In this document: positions 54,216 to 64,000 of the stretch, piece after piece
Layout: each line of letters starts with the position of its first letter
Position numbering within the stretch: the first letter of the stretch is position 1
NCBI GenBank assembly: GCA_028673005.1
Contig: CM054113.1
Coordinates: forward strand, 209,179,504 to 209,243,503
Length of the DNA stretch: 64,000 bases
Direction: 5' to 3'
From: Tanypteryx hageni
Taxonomy: Eukaryota; Arthropoda; Insecta; Odonata; Petaluridae
Notes under the pieces: model-generated
Told to the model about the DNA's origin: nothing
The model's input: only the letters and a program-made list of their open reading frames with translations
Database searches by the model: none
Program-made: the position numbers and the translations under genes

Positions 54216-54561
54216 TAAAAAAGGGAAATGGAGACTACGGTGTACAGATTGGAATTAAAATTTAAAACTCCTTAACCGTAAATTTACCCAGAGGGCACTC
54301 ACACGTCAATAAGAAATAAGGAAAATTAAAATTATACTTACAAGTTTGCAGGACGATGATGGCCTACAGGGACCTGTTGTCAAAAACTAGCCTAAAAAAA
54401 GAAAAAGAAAAAAGAAAAACACACACGCACAAGCACTCTGGAAATCTCTAGATACGTATTTCGGGAGCTATGCTCCCATCTTCAGTAGCTGAAGTCGTAT
54501 TATTGACGTGTGAGTGCCCTCTGGGTAAATTTACGGTTAAGGAGTTTTAAATTTTAATTCC
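54216..54561 (-). mobile_element. Penelope-related foldback element with 62-bp perfect inverted repeat and 12-bp target duplication
   Basis: TACTATGCTATT is perfectly duplicated at 54204-54215 and 54562-54573. Inside, 54251-54312 is the exact reverse complement of 54500-54561. The 187-bp spacer carries a hammerhead-like core on the minus strand. The arms hold GTGAGTGCCCTCTGGGT, which parallels the GTAAGTGTCCGCTGGG and GTGAGTGCTCACTGGG motifs of the Penelope tails at 6.2, 6.5 and 48.5 kb. No coding sequence. Confidence 0.85.
54451..54485 (-). ncRNA. Hammerhead ribozyme core, best-preserved copy
   Basis: Minus strand: CTGAAGA (54485-54479), a perfect 6-bp stem GGGAGC/GCTCCC around ATA (54477-54463), GAAA (54462-54459), then the palindrome TACGTA followed by TC (54458-54451). 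This is the type I order with a very short, self-complementary stem III, the form known from Penelope-like elements and thought to work as a dimer. Cleavage would be expected after the C at 54451. Stem I next to the core pairs for only about 3 bp. Confidence 0.7.
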
Positions 54562-54573
54562 TACTATGCTATT

Positions 54574-55078
54574 GTTATACGTCTACAAAACTGAATGTTC
54601 TGGCAATATAATTATGATTTGTCGGTAATACAAACCTTGATTTAAACGTCGAGTCGTTTTTCTGGCAATTGGCAAAAGCATTTCTCTTAAACATCAGGCA
54701 ATATGAGAATATGGATTATCGATACGGTGGGATTCGAATTTATGATAATAACGAGTGGCACAAAGAGTTCTTTTTCCCATAATAGAACGTTTTACGAAGT
54801 AAGGGGATGTAGCTTCGTTCGGATAGGTTGGCAGGAGAGGGGGGAGGAGTGGGCGGGCGGTTAACCTAACCCTGTCTCATGAAAAGATCTCTTATCTCGC
54901 ACGAAAACGAACATGATGTAAAAAGCACGCGCCGCTCCGAACCACTGCATATCAGATATTGATAAAAGCAAGAAGTTCCCAACAAAACGTCAATCTCGCC
55001 GTAACATATTACTCCCGTAACATCCAGCCCTTTTCAAACCTCAGACTTGGTTCAATCCCACTCCTCACTTTCCACGCA

Positions 55079-55115
<37 letters not shown>

Positions 55116-57507
55116 TTCGCTTTTTCACTCAAAGTAAATTTCTTTATTTATTTGTACAATGATTTGCGGAATTTATCGAACTTTGCGGGGAAAGTTTGCA
55201 CAAAATGAATTATTTGGACAATCAGTAAATACGAAAAGGATGTAATCAAATGGTTTCTTTAGAAATTCATCCGTACGAAATACGCAATGCTGCTAACGAT
55301 TGGTTATTCATTAAATCTAACGTAATGCTTATTAAATTTTATTTACAATCAGATTGAGGTGGGATAGTTCTGTATGATGCTTGTTAAAATACACTTTAAT
55401 ATAAATAAAGTAGATTATAATTGCAAATTATAATTGAAGAATTTATCATATAAATTTGCATAAAACCAGTATTTTGTTTTCAAAGTATAATTTACTGATA
55501 CTAATTAATCGAAAAAGCGTTGTCTTTAGTACATACAAAAAACTCGCGTTACCTCACCACTTCACAGGAATCTGGACACATTTCATTTTCCAATTCAAAA
55601 TTTATTACTTTGCTCAAAGCAGTTTGAGCATTTCCTTTAATAGTTTATTGAATGGATTTTTAAATTCCTTTAAAATTTAAATCTTACGGAATTGATATCT
55701 CTTCATTTTAGAACTGATCGCAGTCATAAATTTTCGAATAATGAATCATTTTTCCAGAAAGTGGCGGAAAATACTGCATATTGGTTTTTGTCTCTTTAAA
55801 TCGATAGTATATCCTTAAAATACCTTCAAAAGTCAGTCCATTAAGCCGCTAACGAACACGTCAAAAAGTTTGCTTTCAACATTAACTAGACCTATTAAAT
55901 TATCTCCTGCAATTACGACTAACTATGTACCTATAATCATATTTGGCTATATTATTCAATAGAATATTTCTTTTAAAATAGTCAATAGTAAATATTTCAT
56001 GAACCGCCATTAGTTGTATGATAGAAAGTAATAATGATTGGAATGGAAAGATGCGAAAAATAACGAGAACGGTTTTGCAATTACTCTTATTAATACTCAA
56101 AGGAAGTCTAAAATTTGTTTAATGTGTGTCTCGAACGTTATGGCACGTAGCTCACTTCACGTTAGCTAAGAACAAATTAAATGTTAACGGTTTATTGCAG
56201 TCTGCAGAATCGATCTGATCGCTCCGGATATTTTTTAAATTAATTTTTTCGACCAAAATATATTGATGGGTCGTAAGATACTTTAATAGTTTTTCTGTAT
56301 GTCACAGGATCTTTTTTTCCTTAGTACAGGATATTTGTATTGGAATTTCATAGGGTAGTATAATACATTGAAGCATAGTTCACCACACTTTTTTCTCTCT
56401 CATAATATTATACAGTAATTTAGAAACTTCGAGCTTAAAAGCGTTCAATTTTTGTACGTTTTAGAAGTGAACTCGGAAAAAAACGTGAAGAGAGCGTTAT
56501 AATAAAGAGAGAACCTTTTGCCTATTCAGCTCGTCATTTTTTCACAGCGCACACGTCAATCGGTCAGTTTATTCAGCTCGATCCGTTCGTCGCCTTAAAT
56601 TTGTTCTTCCACTAAGAGAACGGAAATCGGACAGCGTGACCAGAGTATGAAACGAAATGAAAAATTACGGTACTTGGAGCGCACGAGTGGGGCGAAGATA
56701 TCACGTTACCCACGTAGAATTGCAACTGGAATCTACTTTCTGACGCGGATAAATAAGTATTACTTTCTGCAAGAGAATACGAGACTTGATACGCTAGTTT
56801 ACTTTTAAATCGACGCCGTTTAAAAGATGTCTCATCTAAAAAGGGAGAAAGGAAAAGAAAGGAAATACATTGTTAGTTTCATTAGTCATCAAGTGAAAGC
56901 TGAGACGTAAACCATATTGGGTAATTCGTGAAATCTGGAGAACAAGATAAGAACAGACATAAAATACATGTAAGTATACAACTTTCACATATTTATCCTC
57001 GAGAGTCGATAGCAGTCTCAATTTTACGCGGAGGTACTTGCGACATATGGGTCTCTCAAGGTCAGTCGGTAAACTGCTTTCGACGTATCGGAACTGTATA
57101 AGAGAAAAGAAGCGAGTGGAAGTCAATGGGATAAGGCGAAGGTTGCAGATAGAGGAAAAGGAGTAGGCGAAGGGAGGAAGTGAAATAGGAGTGAGTGAGG
57201 AGGAGAGCAGCTCATGGGAAAGGAAGTCTTTTTAAGGGCAAGCTGGAAGTCTTTGCAGGAAATGAGACGTAAGAAGACAATCGAGAAAAGACTGGTGGTA
57301 TAGAAATGATTGACCTCGAAAGTCTTCAAACACTCGATTAAATTTATTATTTCTTTTGGGATGCATTAAAGGTTGTAGATTAATCAGTAAAGAGCAGCAA
57401 TATAATATGTGTGAAATGTTAACAACCATTAATTTGAAATTTCCTGGCGTATAGTTGAATTATATGGCATACCTATCAGTTATGAGTAAATACATAAGGT
57501 ACATAGA
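54574..57507. other. No gene recognised; one (CT)n microsatellite
   Basis: AT-rich apart from a pyrimidine run at 55081-55113 and a short GC-richer stretch near 54830-54950. No coding family recognised. The tract 57120-57330 is purine-rich, which produces open frames on the other strand. Confidence 0.3.
55081..55113. repeat. (CT)n microsatellite
   Basis: Sixteen CT units. Confidence 0.95.
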
Positions 57508-57740
57508 GTGCTGTAGCAAGGAAGTTTGGCGCCGGGGTCAAGATCGGAAAAAACACCTCCAAACTTTAATAATTGTAAAACTAATAATTTTATTTGTATA
57601 GCATATGAACATTGTTACATTTATTTCCATCTGCGGAAAAATCAATTTTCAACTAACGTATTTTTAGAAACAATTATAGCAAAATTCACGACTTGTAATG
57701 GCGCCCCTTCACTTCGGTGCCCGCTCGCCTCTTCCTTGCC
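57508..57740. mobile_element. Partial hAT MITE (GGCGCC type)
   Basis: AGTGCTGTAGCAAGGAAGTT with TGGCGCCGGGG at the left and ATGGCGCCCCTTCACTTCGG on the right resemble a known style of hAT MITE, but the right tip is missing and no duplication is seen. Confidence 0.4.
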
Positions 57741-57889
57741 ATTCCCGTACATATATATATTAATTGCGTTGCTCTATCAAAATTAGCGATGCAGAAATAT
57801 TTGTATTTACTAACACAAAGCATTCCTGAAAAGGGTTGTATACAAAATTATATCATAAAATGTCAAAAAGTGACAGGGATTGTGTACAT

Positions 57890-58270
57890 GGGTATGTAGG
57901 AACAATTTGTGCTACAACAGCTTCAGGAACTGCAACCGAGAACGTGTTTCAACAAGATGGTCTCTTGCTGCGAGGAACATCAAGATAGGGAATTTCTTGG
58001 GCGATGAATTGGCCGAGACGGACCAATCGCTTGGCCACCACGGTATCCGGATTTGACCCCACTAGACTTGATATTGTGGTGGTATGTGAAAGACATTGTG
58101 CACACTAATCCTGTTGTAGATCTTCAGGACCTACTCAACAGAATCGCAAATGACATTTCAACGGTCACGCCAGATACGCTTCAGCGTGCAGGGCCTGAAA
58201 TTGATTATCGTTTAGACATCATCCGAACCACCTACCATAGTAAGGGTGCTCACGTGGAAATTGTGCAAAA
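57890..58270 (+). pseudogene. Mariner-superfamily transposase C-terminal relic (TPLD type)
   Basis: FQQDG near 57949 is the second catalytic block. PDLTPLDLILWWYVKDIV (58045-58098) carries the third catalytic residue as Asp. The C-terminus follows as DLQDLLNRIANDI, TPDTLQRAGPEIDYRLDI and GAHVEI. At least one frameshift separates the blocks and nothing upstream of 57890 is recognisable. Same lineage as the 30.5-kb element (TPPDFFLWG). Confidence 0.82.
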
Positions 58271-58589
58271 AACTCCCATCTTTTCTAAATTTCCAACAAA
58301 GACCAGAATAAAGTATATTCATTACTTCACAGATTATTACTCTTTAATTTTTTCAACATTATTTTGTATACACCCTGAAGTTCGGAATTCATGGGTTAGT
58401 TCCTCGGGAGTGATTTTTCCAATGTTTAGATATAATGTAGAATTTGTGCCAAAAATACTTTTTTTAAATGTATATGTACAGTACACGTCAGGTAATTTTT
58501 ACCTGTTTTATATTAAAAAGTTGACGTTTTGTAGAGTCACAGAAGATGAGCTTAAGCTCTTAAGATTTAGTTTTGACGTCGCAGATTGA

Positions 58590-61521
58590 ATTTGTGAAGT
58601 CAAAAATTCTTATTTTCGAAATCGAAATTTCTGGAGGTACACACTTGTACATAATTACGTTTTTCGGTTAAAAGGGGGTTGTAACATTAACGGAGAAGCA
58701 CGCCGTACTTTATAAGCAGAACGTAGGGGAAATGCAACGGCTCGCGTGACTCAATTCACTATTGCGTACGTGCAAGATGGATAAAATTAACACACGTGGT
58801 CTTCTCGAGATACCGCGGCGGGGACGCTTAATGAGCTCGATGGAAGTGACTCGATTTTTTAATAATTCCTTATTCCAACGGTTGCACTTGAGTTCCGGGA
58901 GTGCGTAAGAGTAAAGGGCGCGAATGCAGCGTCGCGAGAAGTGAAAATTGAACCGCGGTTTCTGGAGTCGGACGAGGCTCGCTCGAAGTGAAAGTGTAGG
59001 AAGAGCCGTCCTTTCTGCCTAGAGCCTAGATAACCGTGAATGACGCTGCATGTGTGGATAACATTGTATGCCTGCGGGGTGCATTTGCGAAAGAAGGTGA
59101 AATCGAAAGGTGACGGAGAATGCGGCGCTCGCAACAATGGCATACGCGTACGCCGCACGGGCGCGCTGTTGATCAATCGGCGCATCGGAGAAGATGACAG
59201 GTCCTCAAGGTCACCTGATTTCGGTACATTGAACTTTTGCATTTAGAATTTAGCTAAAGGAACGTGTGACAGATGGGAAATAACTATTAGGAATTGTAGC
59301 AACTACGATTAGTCATTCGTTTCCGTTCATTTTTCTTGAAAGAGATGGAAGTCCATATTTAAGAAGGAAAGATCAACTACGTAACTTCTACACCGATTTA
59401 TTTGCACGACCGGTTTTGCTAAATAACTAGCATCAACAGGTGAGCCAAGCGCTTCAAAGTATTCTGGAAATCCAAATCATAAGAGTTGCATAAAGTTATC
59501 ATTCATTATAAATTCTCATGTACAGATTGAATAAACATTTGTAAGGTGGTACAAGATTTGGTGCCTTCTCTTTAAAAATGCATTAGTTTAATTGTAACTT
59601 TTATACTCTTATTAATCCTATAAAATTGGTTGCCATGATATGTTTTTCCGATCATCCAAGTGTTCATAAACCTAAGAAATTCATCTTTCTTTAAAATATG
59701 AGCGTGCATTTATGCTAAAGAAACTAAACTAATGGTTACCTAATACATTTATAAAGGATCCGAATTTTCAAAAGAAAAAATGCGTTACACTGAAAGCGTG
59801 CTTGAAAATCTCCATTGAAAAAAATAGTGTGGTTGAGGCTCATTATATATATCCTCTCCAATTTCAATGCATAAAATTACGGGTCGTAGGATCAAGATAA
59901 CGCCAAAAATTTTTGTTAATTGTTTGTTGTTCATATGTTTTTTCTGTATTTTCTGAGCAATTATATTGGTTCAAGGTCTTGAGGGAGCTATAATATATCA
60001 GAAACAGTGACTATGGCTAAATTTCCCAGTTTGGATTTCTTTCTCATACATTTAAATCGCCATAGCATATCATCATGGCGTCTTTATGAAACTCCTAGTT
60101 TTGGCCATGATTCTATCCGGTTCGACCCTTGTAACCGTGATCCTAAGCAGACAAAATTCTCAATGATTATGTGTTTCCAAATGGCAATCATAAATACGCG
60201 GACAAACGGGATAAAATGAGAACAATAAAAAATACGTGAGATTCTATAGAGAGTTGGAGAGGGAAAAGTGGGGAGGCAAAATTCCTAAAGGGGTCTAGTA
60301 GGCCAAGGAAAATTGCTGGGATCGACGTTATTTTTTTCATTCTTTTCTTTCCGCTCTTGAGATACATAGAATAAGGCATTCAAGGAGAACTTCTTAATAG
60401 ACAAATTATATAGTTAAAAAGTAGTTATAAATTTTAATGGATGTGCAAACCTGTCTCACAGAATCAGAAAGTAATATTTCATCGGATGGAATTGGCGATC
60501 TTTCAGATGAGTCGTTTGATAAGCTTCGAGTGAAATGGGAAGAAATTGTCACTGCCTACTTCGGATAACTTCAACGTGCGTAATAAGCACGTGTAGCGCA
60601 TAAGTTTGCAATGTCGCTGGAACAGCAAAAGAGTCGAAAGAATGCGAAAGTTAACAAAATGGAAAACATTCGGAAGTTTTATTGTAGTTTCAACATCATG
60701 ATTAATTGACGCTAATATGTTATGGTCGGAGAAAGGTTAGTTTTTTCAGATTTATGTGCAAAAATTAAATTAAATTCTTTTTTCTCTATCTTAGATGTGT
60801 CCTCGATGATCTTAATTCTGATATACTATTGTAAACGGCACATACCATGACGAATGCATGTTTCGATTGCCCTGATGTAGTTCCAACTCGATAGAAAGAA
60901 TTATGCACTAGTGTATTATTCCTTGATTTTAAGTTTTGCGCTCTTTATAAGTTTGATAAATAGTATGATAATTACGAATTAGAAATAGTTATGACTTAAA
61001 ATACCCCGTAATATCGTTTAAAGTTTATAATTTTTCATCGGAGAGATTACATAAGTAACCATTTATATTTATCAATTACTATAATTAATTTTCTTAGCTG
61101 CATGGATCACTTTCCACATTTTCTATATAAAACATTCCTTGAGTCTTATTAAAAACAATGTGACAAACCTCTGGGTGTATTTTCAGGATTCTATTTTTAT
61201 TATTATTCTTTTTGGGCACAATTATTAAAAATTTATTTTCCCCCCTTAGTTGGCGCATTAATAAACATATCACGTACTTTTAATAACTAAATATTGCAAA
61301 ACGATAAATCAGAAATGATTCCAGGGAAATATTCAAGTTTTATTAAGTGATTTATTTTCTAATCAGTTTTATTCAACCAAACAATCGAAAATAATTTAAA
61401 ACATACCTCACTTGTGTTCAGTAGTTGTAATATTTACGTTTATCGTATTTTCTTCACTGTAGATAATCCATCTGCCATGCACGCGTAAGGAATTAAATGT
61501 ATCTTGTAATTATAGAAGATA
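58590..61521. other. No gene confirmed; CpG-rich patch and a 43-codon open frame
   Basis: 58680-59240 is richer in GC and CpG than the rest of the window and could be a promoter or first exon of a gene beyond the window, but no splice-supported coding exon is seen. At 60437-60568 a small open frame begins MDVQTCLTESESNISSDGIG; its acidic, non-repetitive composition looks protein-like, but it is too short to call. Confidence 0.25.
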
Positions 61522-62235
61522 CTAGTAGAAGGTGCTTGCATACTGCAAGCATTTAATCTCACCTTGAAAAAAATATTAATTTTTCAAAGATATTTCATCA
61601 TGAGAAATATTTCTTTAATTCAAAAGATTTCTCCTCTGAACGGGTTTTCGTTTTTTCATTATGGAACAATAATGGAGTAAAACAATAACTAATTTCATCA
61701 ATTTTAGAAATATTATACTTTCCGCACATTGAGTTAATAATGCCACAAATTTCTACCAAATTTTAAATTTATAGTACAATTAGAAGTGAAATAACATTTA
61801 TCTAATTGTTTAAATTTAAATAATTTTTATCGGCCAAAATAACAATAGCTCATCCCGTAGTACCTAAACATTTATCTATTTGTTTAAACTTTAAGAATTT
61901 TTAACTACCAAACAAATTAAAATATCAAAATTTGTATAATCCATATTTCGTTTTTTATGAATTCTACTTATTAAAAAAATTTCAACTCAGTGGCACATTC
62001 GGAAATACATAAACCTTGAAAATTTGTTTAAACAATTGCGAATTTTTAGCGGCCGCATTGTTGCACTTTTTCAAGATTTTCGTTTTTTCTAGTTGGTTTT
62101 GCACAAAATCCTACCTAAGAAAAAAATTTCGAATCTCCAGCTCATCTGGAAGTGCCTAAACATTAGTGTCCTCCTATATGTATGTTATATGTTATCTCCT
62201 CCTCCTCCTCTGTTAGGAACGTCTATATAGAATGA
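61522..62235 (-). mobile_element. Non-autonomous Helitron H3, copy c
   Basis: Minus strand: 5' TCATTCTATATAGACGTTCC at 62235 (preceded by A), 3' CTAG at 61522 (followed by T), hairpin GCTTGCA-TAC-TGCAAGC at 61534-61550. 714 bp. Confidence 0.87.
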
Positions 62236-62309
62236 TTATTTACTTCAGTAACCAATAAGACTATTTACGTTGAGAACAATTAGGTAGCAATGCATGAATT
62301 TTTTAAATA

Positions 62310-62415
62310 TGACGGGTATGCGTGAATTAAGTGTTAAGTTAAAAATTGAAATAATAATTAATGAAACCAACTTTTAAAAGTAAGCAATAAATATAAAATT
62401 CACATAACTGCGTGT
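62310..62415 (-). mobile_element. Truncated Helitron H5 3' region
   Basis: The minus strand matches 33435-33540 (ATATTTATTGCTTACTTTT ... CACGCATACCCGTCATATTT) but stops inside the terminal hairpin, so the CTAG end is missing. Confidence 0.75.
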
Positions 62416-62924
62416 TTCTATTAGTTACCATGCAATAACGAAGAATTTTAAACAGCAATCAACAGCGTTCAATGTGTTCTTCCCCTCGGGTTGGGTTGGG
62501 GTGGTTTGCTTTAAAGGTATGGTTTCTCCCCACGCACACTGTGTCATTTCCCTCGCCTTGGGTTGAGCGAGTATTCGTCCTCTGCATTAGTTCGCATTAC
62601 AATGCCTATCAAGTATCGCCATTTGCCCGTTTTTGAAAAATGGTCCGGTATAACCGACAAGTACCATTTTTGTTGTACATAGTTACCATGTGATAAAAAT
62701 GTATGCTAAATTCTGATTGTGCTGCGGCATACAAATTGATATATTTTATCATTTGTTAAAATTAATTAGCGATTAAAATATTAAAATTAAACAGATTTAA
62801 CTTCTTATTTATTTATCGAATTTTTTCAAGGGAAATGGGGTTAAACTTCGCCAAGATATAATTGGCTTTTCGGTAGCCAATCAGATTCTTCAGATTGCGT
62901 TGCCAACAAAATTAGCTTACTATA
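62416..62924. other. No gene recognised
   Basis: Mixed AT-rich sequence with a GGGTTGGGTTGGGGTGG patch near 62490; nothing assignable. Confidence 0.3.
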
Positions 62925-63906
62925 CTAGCTGAAATGCCCGGCTTCGCTCGGGAAAGTTTTCTTTGAGCAAGCGATTTTTATTATTTATTATTTTTATTGA
63001 TATATCACTTTTGATGTCATATTGCAATAAAACTAATATAATAAATTCTGAAATTTACTTACTTTTGCTGTTGGGTACCCCAAGTTTACCAAACGTTCCC
63101 CATTTCTAAATTACGCAAGCGATCTTTACATTAACATTTACTATTGTATGTACTGTAAAGATTTACCATTATTATAATTACGCATTAATGTCTTACTTAA
63201 TGTTCACATGGATAGATGCACCGAAGCCTTTAAATCAGTAATAAAATTATGTGGATTATGTCAATACTATTAGCCAAAACGTAAACAATAAACAACATCT
63301 TGGTTACCGAACAAATGTAAGTAGATGTATCGATTTATGTTACGATAAATCATTCAATGTTAATGGTAAAAGATAACAATGTTCTAATATTCCTTAAAAG
63401 TTATTTGACTCACTTTAAAAGTATTCATAGGCTATATTTAGGCATGAATCCATTTGTACCCTTTATCTTGGCGTTGGCTATTATTCCTCTACGGCGCGCC
63501 ACGGCATGGCTTTTCCTTGCATTGATCTTTACGTGGCTATCTCCCTTTGAAGAGGACAACAATTAAGAAATTTAGCTTTGTTGCCGCCTAGAAAATGTTA
63601 GTAAATGTTGCGTTTAAAGGATAATTTCGAGCGATTTAGCATGTAATACGACTAAAAATGAACATAATTTAAATATTCAGTCTTTTGTGTGTAAAATAAG
63701 CCATTTCCCGTGATCGAAAGTTAATATTTATGTGTATTTATATCCACATCAGTGAAGGGCTGCATGGCATTTTGGGGTAGACCAAGTTCTTCCTTTTGTC
63801 CATAGGATGGCCCATGAAACTTTTGAATTCGATAGCTTCAACGGTGTAAAAAAGTATAAAGAACATGCATGCATACACACACACACACACTAAAATATTT
63901 ATAAGA
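62925..63906 (-). mobile_element. Non-autonomous Helitron H1
   Basis: Minus strand: 5' TCTTATAAATATTTTAGTGT at 63906 (preceded by A). The 3' end has hairpin CCCGAGCGAAGCCGGG (62952-62937), then CATTTCAGCTAG ending at 62925 and followed by T. 982 bp. It contains an (AC)n run at 63874-63890 near the 5' end. A hydrophobic open frame on the plus strand at 63357-63566 is not supported as a gene. Confidence 0.87.
63874..63890. repeat. (AC)n microsatellite inside Helitron H1
   Basis: Short AC run just inside the Helitron 5' end. Confidence 0.85.
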
Positions 63907-64000
63907 TATAGGAGGATTTTCTTTTGTCCATTATGGGATCTGTAAAATCAAAGGATAAAATATTTTTTCCTCTACTTTTTTATATAAAATAGGCTATTGT

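Noticed and set aside
58859..59242. 127-codon minus-strand open frame as a gene
   Set aside because: Low-complexity Ser/Arg-rich product in a CpG-rich patch, overlapped by an open frame on the other strand, with no family signal.
63357..63566. Hydrophobic 69-codon open frame as a membrane protein
   Set aside because: It lies inside a non-autonomous Helitron; AT-rich DNA readily yields hydrophobic frames.

Overview
The window is nuclear DNA of an animal, almost certainly an arthropod. Two host genes are split by introns with consensus splice sites. The rest is AT-rich and filled with eukaryotic transposable elements: RTE and CR1/L2-type LINEs, Penelope-like elements, Tc1/mariner and hAT transposons with their MITEs, Helitrons, a tRNA-derived SINE and long (TA)n arrays. 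I see no bacterial operon, rRNA, intact tRNA or CRISPR array. The species cannot be fixed from the sequence.

Host genes lie in the middle. A minus-strand short-chain dehydrogenase/reductase of the SDR16C (17-beta-HSD11/13, RDHE2) type has five recognised coding exons between 24583 and 27591; its last exon was not found. Divergent to it, about 1.1 kb away, a plus-strand gene in three coding exons (28760-34783) encodes a calaxin (EFCAB1/CLXN) orthologue, a calcium-binding protein of the ciliary outer dynein arm. The last calaxin intron carries a nested Tc1-like element, a Helitron, three hAT MITEs and a tandem duplication. The last MITE abuts the exon 3 acceptor.

Region by region. 1-3200: no gene, one three-copy repeat. 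3202-5470: dead Tc1 element interrupted by another insertion. 5490-6670: Penelope-like remnants with a GIY-YIG domain, two hammerhead-like motifs and (TA)n arrays. 6670-9142: a transposase-like relic and a truncated RTE LINE. 10172-12090: hAT/ZMYM1-like pseudogene. 12352-17183: a Helitron containing a SINE, which contains a CR1/L2-like LINE. 17860-21150: purine minisatellite, mariner relic, RTE tail, repeat. 23487-24434: Helitron. 24583-34783: the two host genes with intronic elements. 36867-40199: near full-length RTE LINE with 12-bp target duplications. 41845-45040: Helitron copy with 145-bp internal repeats, a hAT MITE in its tip, and a second Helitron family. 46687-48605: probable hAT MITE, tRNA-like repeat, Penelope fragment. 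49529-52080: repeat, then Helitron nested in Helitron. 54216-54561: foldback Penelope-related element with a hammerhead core. 57890-58270: mariner-family relic. 61522-63906: two more Helitrons.

The mobile elements do not form one system; they are a layered record of insertions, and several layers can be ordered because target duplications and uninterrupted sister copies are both in the window. The most unusual signals are the hammerhead-ribozyme-like cores in the Penelope remnants, the foldback element at 54.2-54.6 kb, and the MITE that supplies nearly all of the last 170 bases before a calaxin exon.
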